A stretch of 64,000 bases of DNA from Hymenobacter sp. (GTDB taxonomy: Bacteria > Bacteroidota > Bacteroidia > Cytophagales > Hymenobacteraceae), in assembly GCA_028288445.1 (NCBI GenBank), contig JAQBNT010000082.1, positions 1 through 64,000 of the forward strand, given 5' to 3'. The notes under the pieces are model-generated. The model had not been told where the DNA came from. It searched no databases and saw only the letters and a program-made list of their open reading frames with translations. Both the position numbers and the translations under genes were made by a program. Positions 16,294-25,260 of this stretch are shown in pieces. Within the stretch, counting starts at the first letter, position 1, and the number at the start of each line of letters is the position of its first letter.

Positions 16294-17613
16294 ATGACTA
16301 CAGCTACGCTTTCAACGCCGGTTTCGCGGCTGCGCTCCATCATCAGCGGCTCCATCGGCAACCTGGTCGAGTGGTACGACTGGTATGCCTACTCGGCTTT
16401 TGCCCTCTACTTCGCTCCCGTCTTTTTCCCGCAAGGCAGCGCCACGGCTCAGCTCCTGAATACGGCCGCGATTTTCGCGGTGGGCTTTCTCATGCGGCCG
16501 CTGGGGGCCTGGCTGCTGGGCGCATATGCCGACCGCCATGGCCGCCGAGCGGCGCTGCTGCTTTCGGTGCGGCTTATGGCCGGCGGCTCGCTGCTGATTG
16601 CGGCCGCGCCGGGCTACGCCAGTATTGGGGTGGCCGCGCCGGCGCTGCTGCTGCTGGCGCGGCTGGTGCAGGGCATCAGTGTGGGAGGCGAGTATGGTAC
16701 CTCGGCTACCTACCTAAGCGAGATGGCCGGGGCGAAGCACCGGGGCTTCTGGTCCAGCTTTCAGTACCTCACCCTGATGGGCGGGCAGCTGCTGGCGCTG
16801 GTGGTGCAGCTAGGCTTGCAGCAGCTGCTCACCCCGGCGCAGCTGGGCGAATGGGGCTGGCGCGTGCCGTTCGTCATCGGGGCGCTGGCAGCAATGGGCG
16901 CGCTGTATCTGCGCACGCACATGGGCGAAACGGCGGCTTTCGAGCAGCAGCAAAACGCCCTTTCGGCCAATCCCGAAGGCGAAGGCCGGGCCCCCTCGCC
17001 CAGCCAGTTCCGCTTGCTGATGCAGCACCCACGGGCCGTATTGACCGTGGTGGGCCTCACGCTGGGCGGCACGCTGGCCTTCTACACCTTCACCACCTAC
17101 GCCCAGAAATTCCTGGTCAACACCTCCGGTTTTTCCAAGGAGCAGGCCACCATGATTTCGTTCGGGGTGATGGCGGTGGCGCTGCTGTTTCAGCCCTTGC
17201 TGGGGGCTATTTCTGATAAGGTGGGGCGGCGGCCGGTGCTGCTCATGTTCGGCATTGGGGCCACGCTGGGCACGGTGCCGCTGCTGCGACAGCTGGCCCA
17301 GACGCACGATGCCTGGCTGGCGGCGGGCCTGCTCATCGCGGCGCTGTTTGTGGTGAGCGGCTACACGTCCATCAGCGCGGTGGTGAAGGCCGAACTGTTT
17401 CCAACCGAAATCCGGGCCTTGGGTGTGGGCCTTCCGTTTGCCCTCACGGTGGCCATTTTCGGCGGCACGGCCGAGTACGTGGCGCTATTCGCCAAGCAGC
17501 ACGGCGTAGAAGAATGGTTCTACTGGTACGTGACGGGCTGTGCGCTGCTCTCGCTGCTGGTGTACTGGCGCATGGGCGAGACGCGGGCCGAGAAGGGCAC
17601 AATGGCGGAATGA
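16294..17613 (+). CDS. MFS transporter, metabolite/proton symporter (MHS) type
   Basis: From the ATG at 16294 (MTTATLSTPVSRLRSIISGS) the product has 439 residues and twelve predicted membrane segments. GNLVEWYDWYAYSAFALYF near the N-terminus and GAYADRHGRRAALL in the first cytoplasmic loop are characteristic of MHS-family carriers such as the alpha-ketoglutarate, proline/betaine and citrate permeases. Substrate not determinable. A decayed copy of its 3' end lies about 570 bp downstream. Confidence 0.88.
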   Translation: MTTATLSTPVSRLRSIISGSIGNLVEWYDWYAYSAFALYFAPVFFPQGSATAQLLNTAAIFAVGFLMRPLGAWLLGAYADRHGRRAALLLSVRLMAGGSLLIAAAPGYASIGVAAPALLLLARLVQGISVGGEYGTSATYLSEMAGAKHRGFWSSFQYLTLMGGQLLALVVQLGLQQLLTPAQLGEWGWRVPFVIGALAAMGALYLRTHMGETAAFEQQQNALSANPEGEGRAPSPSQFRLLMQHPRAVLTVVGLTLGGTLAFYTFTTYAQKFLVNTSGFSKEQATMISFGVMAVALLFQPLLGAISDKVGRRPVLLMFGIGATLGTVPLLRQLAQTHDAWLAAGLLIAALFVVSGYTSISAVVKAELFPTEIRALGVGLPFALTVAIFGGTAEYVALFAKQHGVEEWFYWYVTGCALLSLLVYWRMGETRAEKGTMAE

Positions 17614-17776
17614 AGCATGCCCGTATCGGTCAATCAAGTCTTTCTCCAGATTACTTGCTTAAGCTCAATAATATTATTATATTAGAGTGCTTCCAAGCTA
17701 GTCGGCAGTGGTTCGATTCTGTTTGCTGGAGTTTGTCAGCCTGTTCATTCGTTCTGTCACGTAAACTTCTTCAGCC

Positions 17777-17986
17777 ATGAAATCCCTAATGAAGTCTCCG
17801 TACGTTTCCCCCGTGCGGCTCTTGCTGGTCACCACGCTGATGTTTCTGGCGGGCATCGTAGCCTGGTGGAGCTGGACGCAAACCGGCCAGGGTGGATTCC
17901 GCTACGCCACGGTGGGGCTGGTTATTGTCGCCGCAGCGGTTGCTTTTTTTGGCCGGTGGAAAATGTACGGCACCAATCGACGGTAG
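17777..17986 (+). CDS. Small two-helix membrane protein, unknown
   Basis: The 69-residue product begins at an ATG and has two hydrophobic segments (VRLLLVTTLMFLAGIVAWW and YATVGLVIVAAAVAFF) with a basic C-terminal tail. It lies between the MFS gene and the remnant of that gene's 3' end. No family recognised. Membrane-like composition and a clean start support a real gene, but its small size leaves doubt. Confidence 0.5.
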   Translation: MKSLMKSPYVSPVRLLLVTTLMFLAGIVAWWSWTQTGQGGFRYATVGLVIVAAAVAFFGRWKMYGTNRR

Positions 17987-18072
17987 GTGAAGCTGACGGA
18001 ATATTCGGTCAGGCAGCAAAGCTGAATACCACGACAGCCTTGCCGCTGGTGGTGAAAAAACTGTTGGTAGCA

Positions 18073-18182
18073 ATCCGGCATGGCGGCGTGGCCTACTGGC
18101 ACCTGACGAGTTGCGCACTGCTCTCGCTGCTGGTATACGCATGGATGAGACGCGGGCCGGAAAATGCACGATGGCGGAGGAA
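18073..18182 (+). pseudogene. Remnant of a second MFS transporter 3' end
   Basis: From 18094 to 18182 the sequence aligns closely with 17521-17613, the last 90 bases of the intact MFS gene. Both contain CTGCTCTCGCTGCTGGT and GAGACGCGGGCCG, with a 3-bp gap and scattered changes. Translated, YWHLTSCALLSLLVYAWM matches YWYVTGCALLSLLVYWRM. The similarity fades upstream of about 18073 and the original stop is lost. It is best explained as the tail of a decayed paralogue or a partial duplication. Confidence 0.65.
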
Positions 18183-18200
18183 CAAACGTCCACAGACAAA

Positions 18201-18245
18201 AAAGCCGGAACCTGCCACTTGTTTAGTGGGCGGGTTCCGGCTTTT
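18201..18245. terminator. Bidirectional terminator
   Basis: A long stem with AAGCCGGAACC on the left (from 18202) and GGTTCCGGCTT on the right, flanked by A- and T-runs. The inner part is slightly mismatched. It sits between the + strand remnant and the convergent TPR gene. Confidence 0.85.
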
Positions 18246-18261
18246 TACTGCATAAGAATTG

Positions 18262-18948
18262 CTACCGGGGCGCTACTTTCTGAAGCTCGGGTAGAAACGC
18301 CCAATTATGCGTGGACGTTGCATCCAGGGCATTGGTCAGGTCCACATATTTCCAGGCGTTGGCGTAATCACGTTTGAAAAAATGGGCTACTGCCATTTTC
18401 ATATAGGCATCAGTGGCACCCTTTGCGTCAGACATGTCGGTCAGGTACACCTGCAGCCGGGCAATAGCCGTATCCAAATCCGGCGTATGATGGGTTAAAT
18501 CGTACCGGCTAAGCAGGGCTTGCGCCATATCAACCAGTAGGCGTCGATTAGCAGGGTTGAGGCGCAGGCTGGTTTGGAAGTAGCGCAGGGCATCCGTATT
18601 GTGTTCCCGCCGGCCTTCAATTACCCCAAAGCCCCAATAAGCCGACGCGTTGGTACTGTCCAACAGCCACGCTTGATTGTAGCGCTTGATGGCCGTTGTA
18701 AAGTCATTGGCATAGAAGAAATCCCAGCCTTTTTTGGCATGATAAGCCGCTGCCTCCTTGCGATTGGGGAAATTCTGGTCGCAAAAGGCCAGGAATTTCG
18801 CGTCAGCTTTTTGAAGCGACCGGCTTTTTTCCTCCTTGCCGTACATGGGCAACAGATTTACGTCGCCCTCCCTCGCCACTTGTGCGGTAGCGGTTCCAGC
18901 CTTGATGAGCAAGACGATTGGCAGTATCAACTTGCGGAACTGATGCAT
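18262..18948 (-). CDS. Secreted TPR-repeat protein
   Basis: From the ATG at 18948 (MHQFRKLILPIVLLIKAGTA) the product has 228 residues with a signal peptide ending near ATAQ. An in-frame GTG 18 nt upstream is less likely. Tetratricopeptide-like helices are visible (DFFYANDFTTAIKRYNQAWL, ASAYWGFGVIEGRREHNTDA, FFKRDYANAWKYVDLTNAL). TPR domains mediate protein contacts; the partner is unknown. It is separated from the + strand genes by a terminator. Confidence 0.75.
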   Translation of the reverse strand: MHQFRKLILPIVLLIKAGTATAQVAREGDVNLLPMYGKEEKSRSLQKADAKFLAFCDQNFPNRKEAAAYHAKKGWDFFYANDFTTAIKRYNQAWLLDSTNASAYWGFGVIEGRREHNTDALRYFQTSLRLNPANRRLLVDMAQALLSRYDLTHHTPDLDTAIARLQVYLTDMSDAKGATDAYMKMAVAHFFKRDYANAWKYVDLTNALDATSTHNWAFLPELQKVAPR

Positions 18949-18985
18949 TTCTAAGGCAGGGTGCACTTATCAATAAGCCACTTGG

Positions 18986-19981
18986 CTAAGCGCCGACGCC
19001 GGTTTCTTCCAGCACGCTTTCGACCCAGCCTTTGCCCCAGTCTTCGAGCTCCTGGGCGGTCCAGAGCTGGGGGTAGAAGATGCGGCGCTGGAACTTGGGG
19101 GGCAGGTAGCTGCGCCAGTTGGTACCGCCGGTGGCGGCCACGTCGGTGGGGTTGCGGTGGAGGTAGCGCACCGCCGATTTGAAGTGCATCAGCGGCCAGT
19201 TCACGTTCACGCTGATGTCGAGCTGGCGCAGGGCGCGCAGCAGGCGCGGGTGGTGGCGGTCGTCTTCGGGCAGGCGCTGCACCACGGCCCACACGTTGCG
19301 GTGATGGAAGGCTTCGGCGTGGCGCACCAGGTCGGCGGTGTATTTGCGCTCGAATTCGATTAGGGTGAGGGCTTTGGCACCGCTGGCTTCGATGGTAGCC
19401 CCGGCTTTCCAGTAAATGCAGCCCAGCAGCTCGTCGTAGTCGTAGGCCGAGGCCTTGCCCAGGGCCTGGCGCTTGGCCTCGTCGGTGAGGTTTTCGAGGC
19501 TGGTGCTGGCAATCTCAATCATGCGGTACTGCACGCTCTGGAAGCCCGAGGCGGGCATCAGGGCCATGCGGAAATCGAGAAACTGTTGCTTGTCCATGCC
19601 GTCAACCATTACATCGAACGAGTCGATGAGGTTGTCGAAATAGCGGTTGATGCGGCCGATGCGCAGCACGACTTCGCCCAGCGTGGGCTGCTTGAGGTCG
19701 CCGATTTGCTCGTATTCACACAGGCAGAGCTTGAAGTACAGCTCCGAAATCTGGTGGTACATGATGAAAATCCGCTCATCGGGGATATTGGTGAGCGGGC
19801 GCTGGAGGGAGAGTAGGGTGTCTAACTCGATATAGTCCCAGTAGTTAATGTATTTGGCGTGGTACAGACCTTCGAGGTAGGCGGCCAGGTCCTGGCCGTC
19901 GGGGGCATATTTCTCCTGAAGCCGGCGCAGCTGCGCCAGTACGGCGGGAGAAAACTCCTCCTGGGTGGGAGAGGGAGACAT
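18986..19981 (-). CDS. kynA: Tryptophan 2,3-dioxygenase
   Basis: From the ATG at 19981 (MSPSPTQEEFSPAVLAQ) the product has 331 residues; the open frame continues upstream without homology. Family segments are clear: IFIMYHQISELYFKLCL, FLDFRMALMPASGFQSVQYR and the C-terminal DVAATGGTNWRSYLP substrate/heme loop. The enzyme uses heme and O2 to open the tryptophan indole ring to N-formylkynurenine, the first step of the kynurenine pathway. No other kynurenine genes are in the window. A perfect palindrome lies 60-92 bp upstream of the start. Confidence 0.93.
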   Translation of the reverse strand: MSPSPTQEEFSPAVLAQLRRLQEKYAPDGQDLAAYLEGLYHAKYINYWDYIELDTLLSLQRPLTNIPDERIFIMYHQISELYFKLCLCEYEQIGDLKQPTLGEVVLRIGRINRYFDNLIDSFDVMVDGMDKQQFLDFRMALMPASGFQSVQYRMIEIASTSLENLTDEAKRQALGKASAYDYDELLGCIYWKAGATIEASGAKALTLIEFERKYTADLVRHAEAFHHRNVWAVVQRLPEDDRHHPRLLRALRQLDISVNVNWPLMHFKSAVRYLHRNPTDVAATGGTNWRSYLPPKFQRRIFYPQLWTAQELEDWGKGWVESVLEETGVGA

Positions 19982-20040
19982 GAAAATGGAAGTGAGATGG
20001 GATGGTGGGAATAGGCTGGGTGGGCCCGCAACAAATATCG

Positions 20041-20073
20041 TTAAAATACTGACTTCACAAAGCAGTATTTTAA
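20041..20073. promoter_or_regulatory. Operator-like palindrome between kynA and the serine dehydratase gene
   Basis: TTAAAATACTG (20041-20051) and CAGTATTTTAA (20063-20073) form a perfect 11-bp inverted repeat with an 11-nt spacer. It lies in the 270-bp divergent intergenic region, nearer to kynA. The half-site spacing of two helical turns suits a dimeric transcription factor. No regulator gene is adjacent. Confidence 0.5.
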
Positions 20074-20251
20074 GCGGCGTGCCGAACAATTCGCAACCAA
20101 AACGGTTGAGGCGCATCTTTGCCATCAAATACCGGACGAAAAGAATTTGCCGCGTAAATTTTTTGTGTGAAAAGTGCCAGGTTAAATAACCGCGTAGTCC
20201 GCCGCGCAACCGCTACTTTTAGCCTTCCAAACCTACCGAAGGCATCTGCCC

Positions 20252-20932
20252 ATGGCTGAGAAATCCAGCATTTTTGATATGATAGGCCCCGTGATGATTG
20301 GGCCGAGCTCGTCGCACACGGCCGGGGTGGTGCGCATTGCGCGGGCCGCCATCCGCATTCTGGGGGCCGTGCCCACCGAGGCGGTGGTCACGTTCTACAA
20401 CTCGTTTGCCCGCACCTACGAGGGGCACGGCTCGGACCGCGCCATCGTGGCCGGCCTGCTGGGCTACGCACCCGACGACACCCGCATCCGCACCGCGTTC
20501 GACCACGCCGAGGCGGCCGGCCTGGGCTATACCTTTCAGAGCGTGGGCAATGCCTCCACCATGCACCCCAACACCATCAAGCTGAACCTGCTGGATGGGG
20601 CCACCGGCCGCCGCGTGGAAGTGGTGGGCCAGAGCCGGGGCGGCGGCGTGATTCGCATCGTGGAAGTGGACGGCTTCCCGGCCGATTTTTCGGGCGCGCT
20701 GCACACGCTCATCATCGACGCCGACGACGTGCCCGGCTCCATCGCCTTCATCGCCTCGGTCATCGCCCACGACCAATGCAACATTGCCACCATGATGGTG
20801 AGCCGCAAGGGTCGCAACGACGCCGCCCGGCAGTTTATCGAAATGGACAGCCCGATTAAAGAAATAACCCTGGCTTATCTGCGTCAATTGAGCTGGGTAC
20901 AGGGCATCACCTACATCCCGACGCTGGAATAA
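20252..20932 (+). CDS. sdaAB: L-serine dehydratase, beta subunit
   Basis: The 226-residue product has the beta domain of iron-sulfur L-serine ammonia-lyases (SIFDMIGPVMIGPSSSHTAG, EGHGSDRAIVAGLLGY) and a C-terminal ACT-like part (GSIAFIASVIAHDQCNIATM). With the alpha subunit, which carries the [4Fe-4S] cluster, it converts serine to pyruvate and ammonia. The alpha-subunit gene is not in this window, so the two are unlinked here. A TACTTTTA sequence at 20214-20221 may be its -7 box. Confidence 0.9.
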   Translation: MAEKSSIFDMIGPVMIGPSSSHTAGVVRIARAAIRILGAVPTEAVVTFYNSFARTYEGHGSDRAIVAGLLGYAPDDTRIRTAFDHAEAAGLGYTFQSVGNASTMHPNTIKLNLLDGATGRRVEVVGQSRGGGVIRIVEVDGFPADFSGALHTLIIDADDVPGSIAFIASVIAHDQCNIATMMVSRKGRNDAARQFIEMDSPIKEITLAYLRQLSWVQGITYIPTLE

Positions 20933-21006
20933 GGTTTGGGCCGTGTAATAAAATGCCTGCCGAACCGATTATACTACCTCCACCGAAGCACCAATTTTTC
21001 TGCGCA

Positions 21007-22548
21007 ATGAAACGAAGGAATACGTCATTTTTTCATCTAGCACGGCCCCGGCCGCTGGGGCTGGTGGTTGTCGGCGCGTTGCTGGCCGCGGCCAGCGCCC
21101 ACGCCCAGACCGCGCCGCCGGCCGCGCTGGGCCAGCCCGCCGCCGCCGCTCCCAGCGGCCCCTGGACGCTGCAGGCGGCCGTTGACTACGCCGTGACGCA
21201 CAACTTGGGCGTGCGCCAAAGCGAGCTAACCGCCCAGCAACAGGACGCCGTGACGCGCCTGAACCGCGCCGCGCTGCTGCCCACGGCCGCCCTCAACGGC
21301 ACCCAGAGCTTCAGCTTCGGAACCAACAAAGACCCCTTCACGAACCAGTTCCAAGCCGTGAACGTGCGGGCCAACAACTTTTCGGCGCAGGGGCAGGTCA
21401 CGCTGTTTTCGGGCTTCCAACTGCGCAATACGATTAAGCAGGGCGTGCTCGATGCGCAGGCCTCGCGGGCCGACGTGGAGAAGGCGCGCAATGACTTGTC
21501 GCTGAACGTGGCCTCGTCGTTTCTGCAACTGCTGCTGGCGCAGGAGCTTATTCGGGCTTCGGAAGCGCGCATGAGCACGGTGCGCGACCAAGTGAGCCGT
21601 AGCGAAAAGCTGCTGAAAGCCGGAGCCGTGGCTGAAGGCAACGTGCTCGACAGCCGCGCCCAGCTGGCCGGCGAGGAGCGTACCCTCGTGACGGCCCAGA
21701 ACCAGCTGGCCTTGGCCCAGCTGGCCCTGGTGCAGCAAATGAACCTCGACCCGGCCACCGCCCGCCGCTTCGAAGTAGTAGTGCCCACGCTGCCCGACCC
21801 CTCCACGCTCACCACCGCGTCCGGCGAGCTGGACCCGAACGCCACTTACGAAATAGCCCGCCAGAAGCTACCCGAAATCAAGGCGGCCGAGCTGCGCGTG
21901 CTCAGTTCGCAGCGTAACCTCGACATTGCCAAGGGCGGTTATTACCCGCGCCTGACGATGTCGGGGGGCGTGTCGACCGGCTTTTCGTCGGTGCGGAACC
22001 AGCAAGTGCTGCGCACCGACAAGTTTAACCTGACGCCCGTGTTTCAGACGGACCCGACCGCGCCGCTCGGGTACTCGCCCACCACGTACATCATTCCGCA
22101 GCCCGCGTTTGACGTGCTGCCTTACAAATTCCTGGACCAGCTGTCGGACAACCGGGGCGAATTTCTGCAATTCACGCTGCAGGTCCCCATTCTCAACGGC
22201 CTGCAAACGCGGGTGGGGGTGCAGCGGGCGCAAATCAACATCCAGCAAAGCGAGGTACGCGCCGAGCAGACGCGGCTGCAACTGCGCCAGTCCATCGAGC
22301 AGAGCTACGCCGATGCGCTGGCGGCGCAGCGCCGTTTCGCGGCCAGCTCGCGGCAGGTGGAGGCGCTGGCCCTGGCTTTCCGCAACGCCGAAATCCGTTT
22401 CAATAACGGCTTGCTGAACGGCACCGATTTCAACATCGCCCGCAACAACCTCACGGCCGCCGAATCGGACATGATTCAGGCCAAGTACGAATTCTTCTTC
22501 CGCCGCAAGGTGCTCGACTTTTACCAAGGCAAGCCGCTGGCACTTTAA
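21007..22548 (+). CDS. TolC-family outer-membrane efflux protein
   Basis: From the ATG at 21007 (MKRRNTSFFHLARPRPLG) the product has 513 residues with a signal peptide ending ASAHAQ. Two outer-membrane-efflux repeats are visible: LQAAVDYAVTHNLGVRQSEL opens the first, and long heptad-like helices with VASSFLQLLLAQELIRASEA follow. These proteins form trimeric exit ducts. The periplasmic adaptor gene follows 89 bp downstream and is probably co-transcribed; no inner-membrane pump gene is next to them. Confidence 0.9.
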   Translation: MKRRNTSFFHLARPRPLGLVVVGALLAAASAHAQTAPPAALGQPAAAAPSGPWTLQAAVDYAVTHNLGVRQSELTAQQQDAVTRLNRAALLPTAALNGTQSFSFGTNKDPFTNQFQAVNVRANNFSAQGQVTLFSGFQLRNTIKQGVLDAQASRADVEKARNDLSLNVASSFLQLLLAQELIRASEARMSTVRDQVSRSEKLLKAGAVAEGNVLDSRAQLAGEERTLVTAQNQLALAQLALVQQMNLDPATARRFEVVVPTLPDPSTLTTASGELDPNATYEIARQKLPEIKAAELRVLSSQRNLDIAKGGYYPRLTMSGGVSTGFSSVRNQQVLRTDKFNLTPVFQTDPTAPLGYSPTTYIIPQPAFDVLPYKFLDQLSDNRGEFLQFTLQVPILNGLQTRVGVQRAQINIQQSEVRAEQTRLQLRQSIEQSYADALAAQRRFAASSRQVEALALAFRNAEIRFNNGLLNGTDFNIARNNLTAAESDMIQAKYEFFFRRKVLDFYQGKPLAL

Positions 22549-22637
22549 TCATTCAACACCTGATGTTTATCATTTAGCAGTTGCGCGATTTTTCGTGAAT
22601 TGTTAAGTGCTGCTTGATAAATGTTAAATGAAACCTT

Positions 22638-24047
22638 ATGAAAAACAACCGTTTACTGTACATTCTGGTCGGGCTGGTGCTGGTGCTCATCGTGGGCTAC
22701 ACCGTGGCGAAAAAGAAAGGCTGGGTGGGCAAAATCCCCGGCGTGGAAGTGCTGGTGGCCAAGGCCGGCCCCACCAACATTGTGGAGAAAGTGAGCGCCT
22801 CGGGCAAGGTACAGCCCGAAACCGAAGTGAAAATCTCGCCCGACGTGTCCGGCGAAATCACCGAGCTCTACGTGCAGGAAGGCGATTCCGTGCGCAAGGG
22901 GCAGCTTTTGCTCCGCATTCGGCCCGACAACTACCAGGCCCAGGTGGCCATGCAAAGCGCCCAGGTGGGCACCCAGCGTGCCAACGTGGGCCAGGCCCAG
23001 GCCCGCCTCCAGCAGCTCATGGCCTCGGCCAAGCAAACGGAGCTGACTTTCCGCCGCAACGCCTCGCTGTATAAGCAGAAGGTGATTTCGCAGGCCGACT
23101 ACGAAGCCAGCCAGGCCGCCTATAACGCCTCGCAGGAAGAAATCAACAGCGCCAAGCAAACCATCCGCGCTTCGCAAAGCACCGTGAGCGCCGCCTCGGC
23201 CTCGCTGGAAGAAGCCCGCAAAAACCTCAACAAAACCACGATTTACGCCCCCGTGAGCGGCACCGTGAGCAAGCTCAACGTGAAGAAGGGTGAGCGCGTG
23301 GTGGGTACCACCCAGATGGCCGGCACCGAAATCATGCGCATTGCCAACCTCAACAACATGGAGGTGCGCGTGAACGTGAACGAGAACGACGTGAACAACG
23401 TGAGCATCGGCGACTCGGTGGAAGTGGAAGTGGATGCCTACAGCAACAAGGACGAGAAGTTCCGCGGCCTCGTAACCAACATTGCCAACACGGCCAAGGA
23501 TGCCCTCACGGCCGAAGCCGTGACCGAATTTGAGGTGCGCATCCGGCTGCTGCCCGAGAGCTACCAGCACCTGCTGCGCAACGTGCGTGGCCACATCGTG
23601 GTACCGTTCCGCCCGGGCATGACGGCCTCGGTGGACATCATCACCGACCGCAAGGGCGGCGTATTGAGCGTGCCGCTGGCCGCCGTGACCACCCGCTCGG
23701 ACTCGGCCAAAACCGACGATGCCAAGAATGGCCCCCGCGTAGGCAGCAGCCGCGGCAACGGCACTGCCACCGCCGTGGACCCCAACGCGGCCACGAAAAA
23801 AGCCGATATCCAGGAAGTGGTGTTCGTGATTAAGGACGGCAAAGCGGTGATGACGCCCGTGAAAACCGGCATCAGCGACTTCCAGAATATTGAGATTCTG
23901 AGCGGCGTGCCGGCCGGGGCGCAGGTGGTGAGCGGGCCGTTCCGGGCCGTGGCCAAAACCCTGAAAGATGGCGCGGTGGTGGATATCAAGGACGAGAAAT
24001 CACTCAATAAAGAAGCGTTGAAGGAAGGCCCCGACGAAGGCAAATAG
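22638..24047 (+). CDS. Periplasmic adaptor of a tripartite efflux system (HlyD/MacA-like)
   Basis: The 469-residue product has one N-terminal membrane anchor (LLYILVGLVLVLIVGYTVA), a lipoyl-like half (VQPETEVKISPDVSGEITEL), a long coiled-coil hairpin (about residues 100-200), the second lipoyl half (TTIYAPVSGTVSKLNVKKGE) and a beta-barrel domain. It bridges an inner-membrane transporter and the TolC-like protein encoded just upstream. The single anchor and architecture fit MacA-type adaptors of ABC exporters. The ABC permease normally found beside such genes is absent here. Confidence 0.9.
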   Translation: MKNNRLLYILVGLVLVLIVGYTVAKKKGWVGKIPGVEVLVAKAGPTNIVEKVSASGKVQPETEVKISPDVSGEITELYVQEGDSVRKGQLLLRIRPDNYQAQVAMQSAQVGTQRANVGQAQARLQQLMASAKQTELTFRRNASLYKQKVISQADYEASQAAYNASQEEINSAKQTIRASQSTVSAASASLEEARKNLNKTTIYAPVSGTVSKLNVKKGERVVGTTQMAGTEIMRIANLNNMEVRVNVNENDVNNVSIGDSVEVEVDAYSNKDEKFRGLVTNIANTAKDALTAEAVTEFEVRIRLLPESYQHLLRNVRGHIVVPFRPGMTASVDIITDRKGGVLSVPLAAVTTRSDSAKTDDAKNGPRVGSSRGNGTATAVDPNAATKKADIQEVVFVIKDGKAVMTPVKTGISDFQNIEILSGVPAGAQVVSGPFRAVAKTLKDGAVVDIKDEKSLNKEALKEGPDEGK

Positions 24048-24073
24048 CTCACCGGCATCAACTGACGCATATT

Positions 24074-24180
24074 GAACGTCATGCTGAGCGGAGCCGAAGC
24101 ATCTCGCTTGCCGTAGTAATCCCGTTGATTGGGGTTAGTATTGCGGTAGAGATGCTTCGACTTCGCTCAGCATGACGTTC
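24074..24180. repeat. Dispersed palindromic repeat, 32-bp arms
   Basis: Arms 24074-24105 and 24149-24180 are reverse complements with two mismatches, separated by 43 nt. The arm begins GAACGTCATGCTGAGCG and ends GAAGCATCTC. Such GTCATGCTGAGC palindromes recur in intergenic regions of Hymenobacter genomes (from memory). It lies between the adaptor gene and gpsA and may serve as a terminator. Confidence 0.8.
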
Positions 24181-24230
24181 TTGTTTACAGTCTTCTTTCA
24201 CTCAATTTCTACCAATAATTCCCACCCACT

Positions 24231-25220
24231 TTGGAAAAAATTGCCATGCTCGGCGGCGGCTCCTGGGCCACCGCACTCACCAAAATCCTCAGCGAAAACG
24301 GCGCCCGCGTGGACTGGTGGCTGCGCTCGAAAGACGACGTGCAACACATGCTGCGCACCCGCCACAACCCGCGCTACCTCTCGGCCGTGCAGTTCGACCT
24401 GAACCGCGTGTACCCCACCACCGACCTGGAAGATGCCATTGAGGAAGCCGATTGGCTGGTACTGGCCGTGCCGGCCGCCTTCGTGCAGCCCGTGCTCGAC
24501 AAGCTGGACCGCGACGCGCTAAAGCACAAAAACGTGATTTCGGCCATCAAGGGCATGATTCCGGGCAAAAACCAGCTCGTGACCGACTATGTGGCCGAGC
24601 GATTCCGGCTGCCGCGCACGCAGCTGGGCGTGATTGCCGGGCCGTGCCACGCCGAGGAAGTAGCCCTCGAAAAGCAGAGCTACCTTACCATCGGCTCGCC
24701 CGATGCGGGGCTGGCGCTGGCGTTCTGCGAGCTGCTGCGCAACCGCTTTGTGAGCGCGCACCCGGCTACCGACCTTGATGGCATCGAATACTGCGCGGTG
24801 ATGAAAAACATCATTGCCCTCACCGGCGGCATCGCCCACGGCCTGGGCTACGGCGACAACTTCCTGGCCGTGCTGGTGAGCAACGCGGTGCAGGAAATCC
24901 GCCGCTTTTTGCAGGCCATCAACCCGCAGCAGCGCGACCTGTCGGCCTCGGCCTACCTCGGCGATTTGCTGGTGACGGCCTACTCGCAGTTCTCGCGCAA
25001 CCGCACGTTCGGCAGCATGGTGGGGCGCGGCTACTCGGTGAAATCGGCCCAGCTGGAAATGAACATGGTGGCCGAAGGCTACTACGCCGTGAAATCCATT
25101 CACGAGTTGAACAAGAAGCTCAAAGTGAGCATGCCGATAACGGAGGCCGCATATAATATCCTGTACGAGCGGATTTCGCCGGCTGTGGAGCTAGAGATTC
25201 TGAAGGAGAAGCTGCGGTAA
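24231..25220 (+). CDS. gpsA: Glycerol-3-phosphate dehydrogenase [NAD(P)+]
   Basis: The 329-residue product reduces dihydroxyacetone phosphate to sn-glycerol 3-phosphate for phospholipid synthesis. It has the nucleotide-binding start KIAMLGGGSWATALTKIL, the catalytic segment EYCAVMKNIIALTGGIAHGL with its lysine, and the GDLLVTAYSQFSRNRTFG motif. The start is taken as TTG at 24231 because homologues have about five residues before the glycine-rich loop; the ATG at 24246 would begin only two residues before it. Downstream genes follow closely on the same strand. Confidence 0.93.
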   Translation: MEKIAMLGGGSWATALTKILSENGARVDWWLRSKDDVQHMLRTRHNPRYLSAVQFDLNRVYPTTDLEDAIEEADWLVLAVPAAFVQPVLDKLDRDALKHKNVISAIKGMIPGKNQLVTDYVAERFRLPRTQLGVIAGPCHAEEVALEKQSYLTIGSPDAGLALAFCELLRNRFVSAHPATDLDGIEYCAVMKNIIALTGGIAHGLGYGDNFLAVLVSNAVQEIRRFLQAINPQQRDLSASAYLGDLLVTAYSQFSRNRTFGSMVGRGYSVKSAQLEMNMVAEGYYAVKSIHELNKKLKVSMPITEAAYNILYERISPAVELEILKEKLR

Positions 25221-25260
25221 TTTCGAAGCCGGGTAAAGAAATTAGATAACCGAAACGTTT

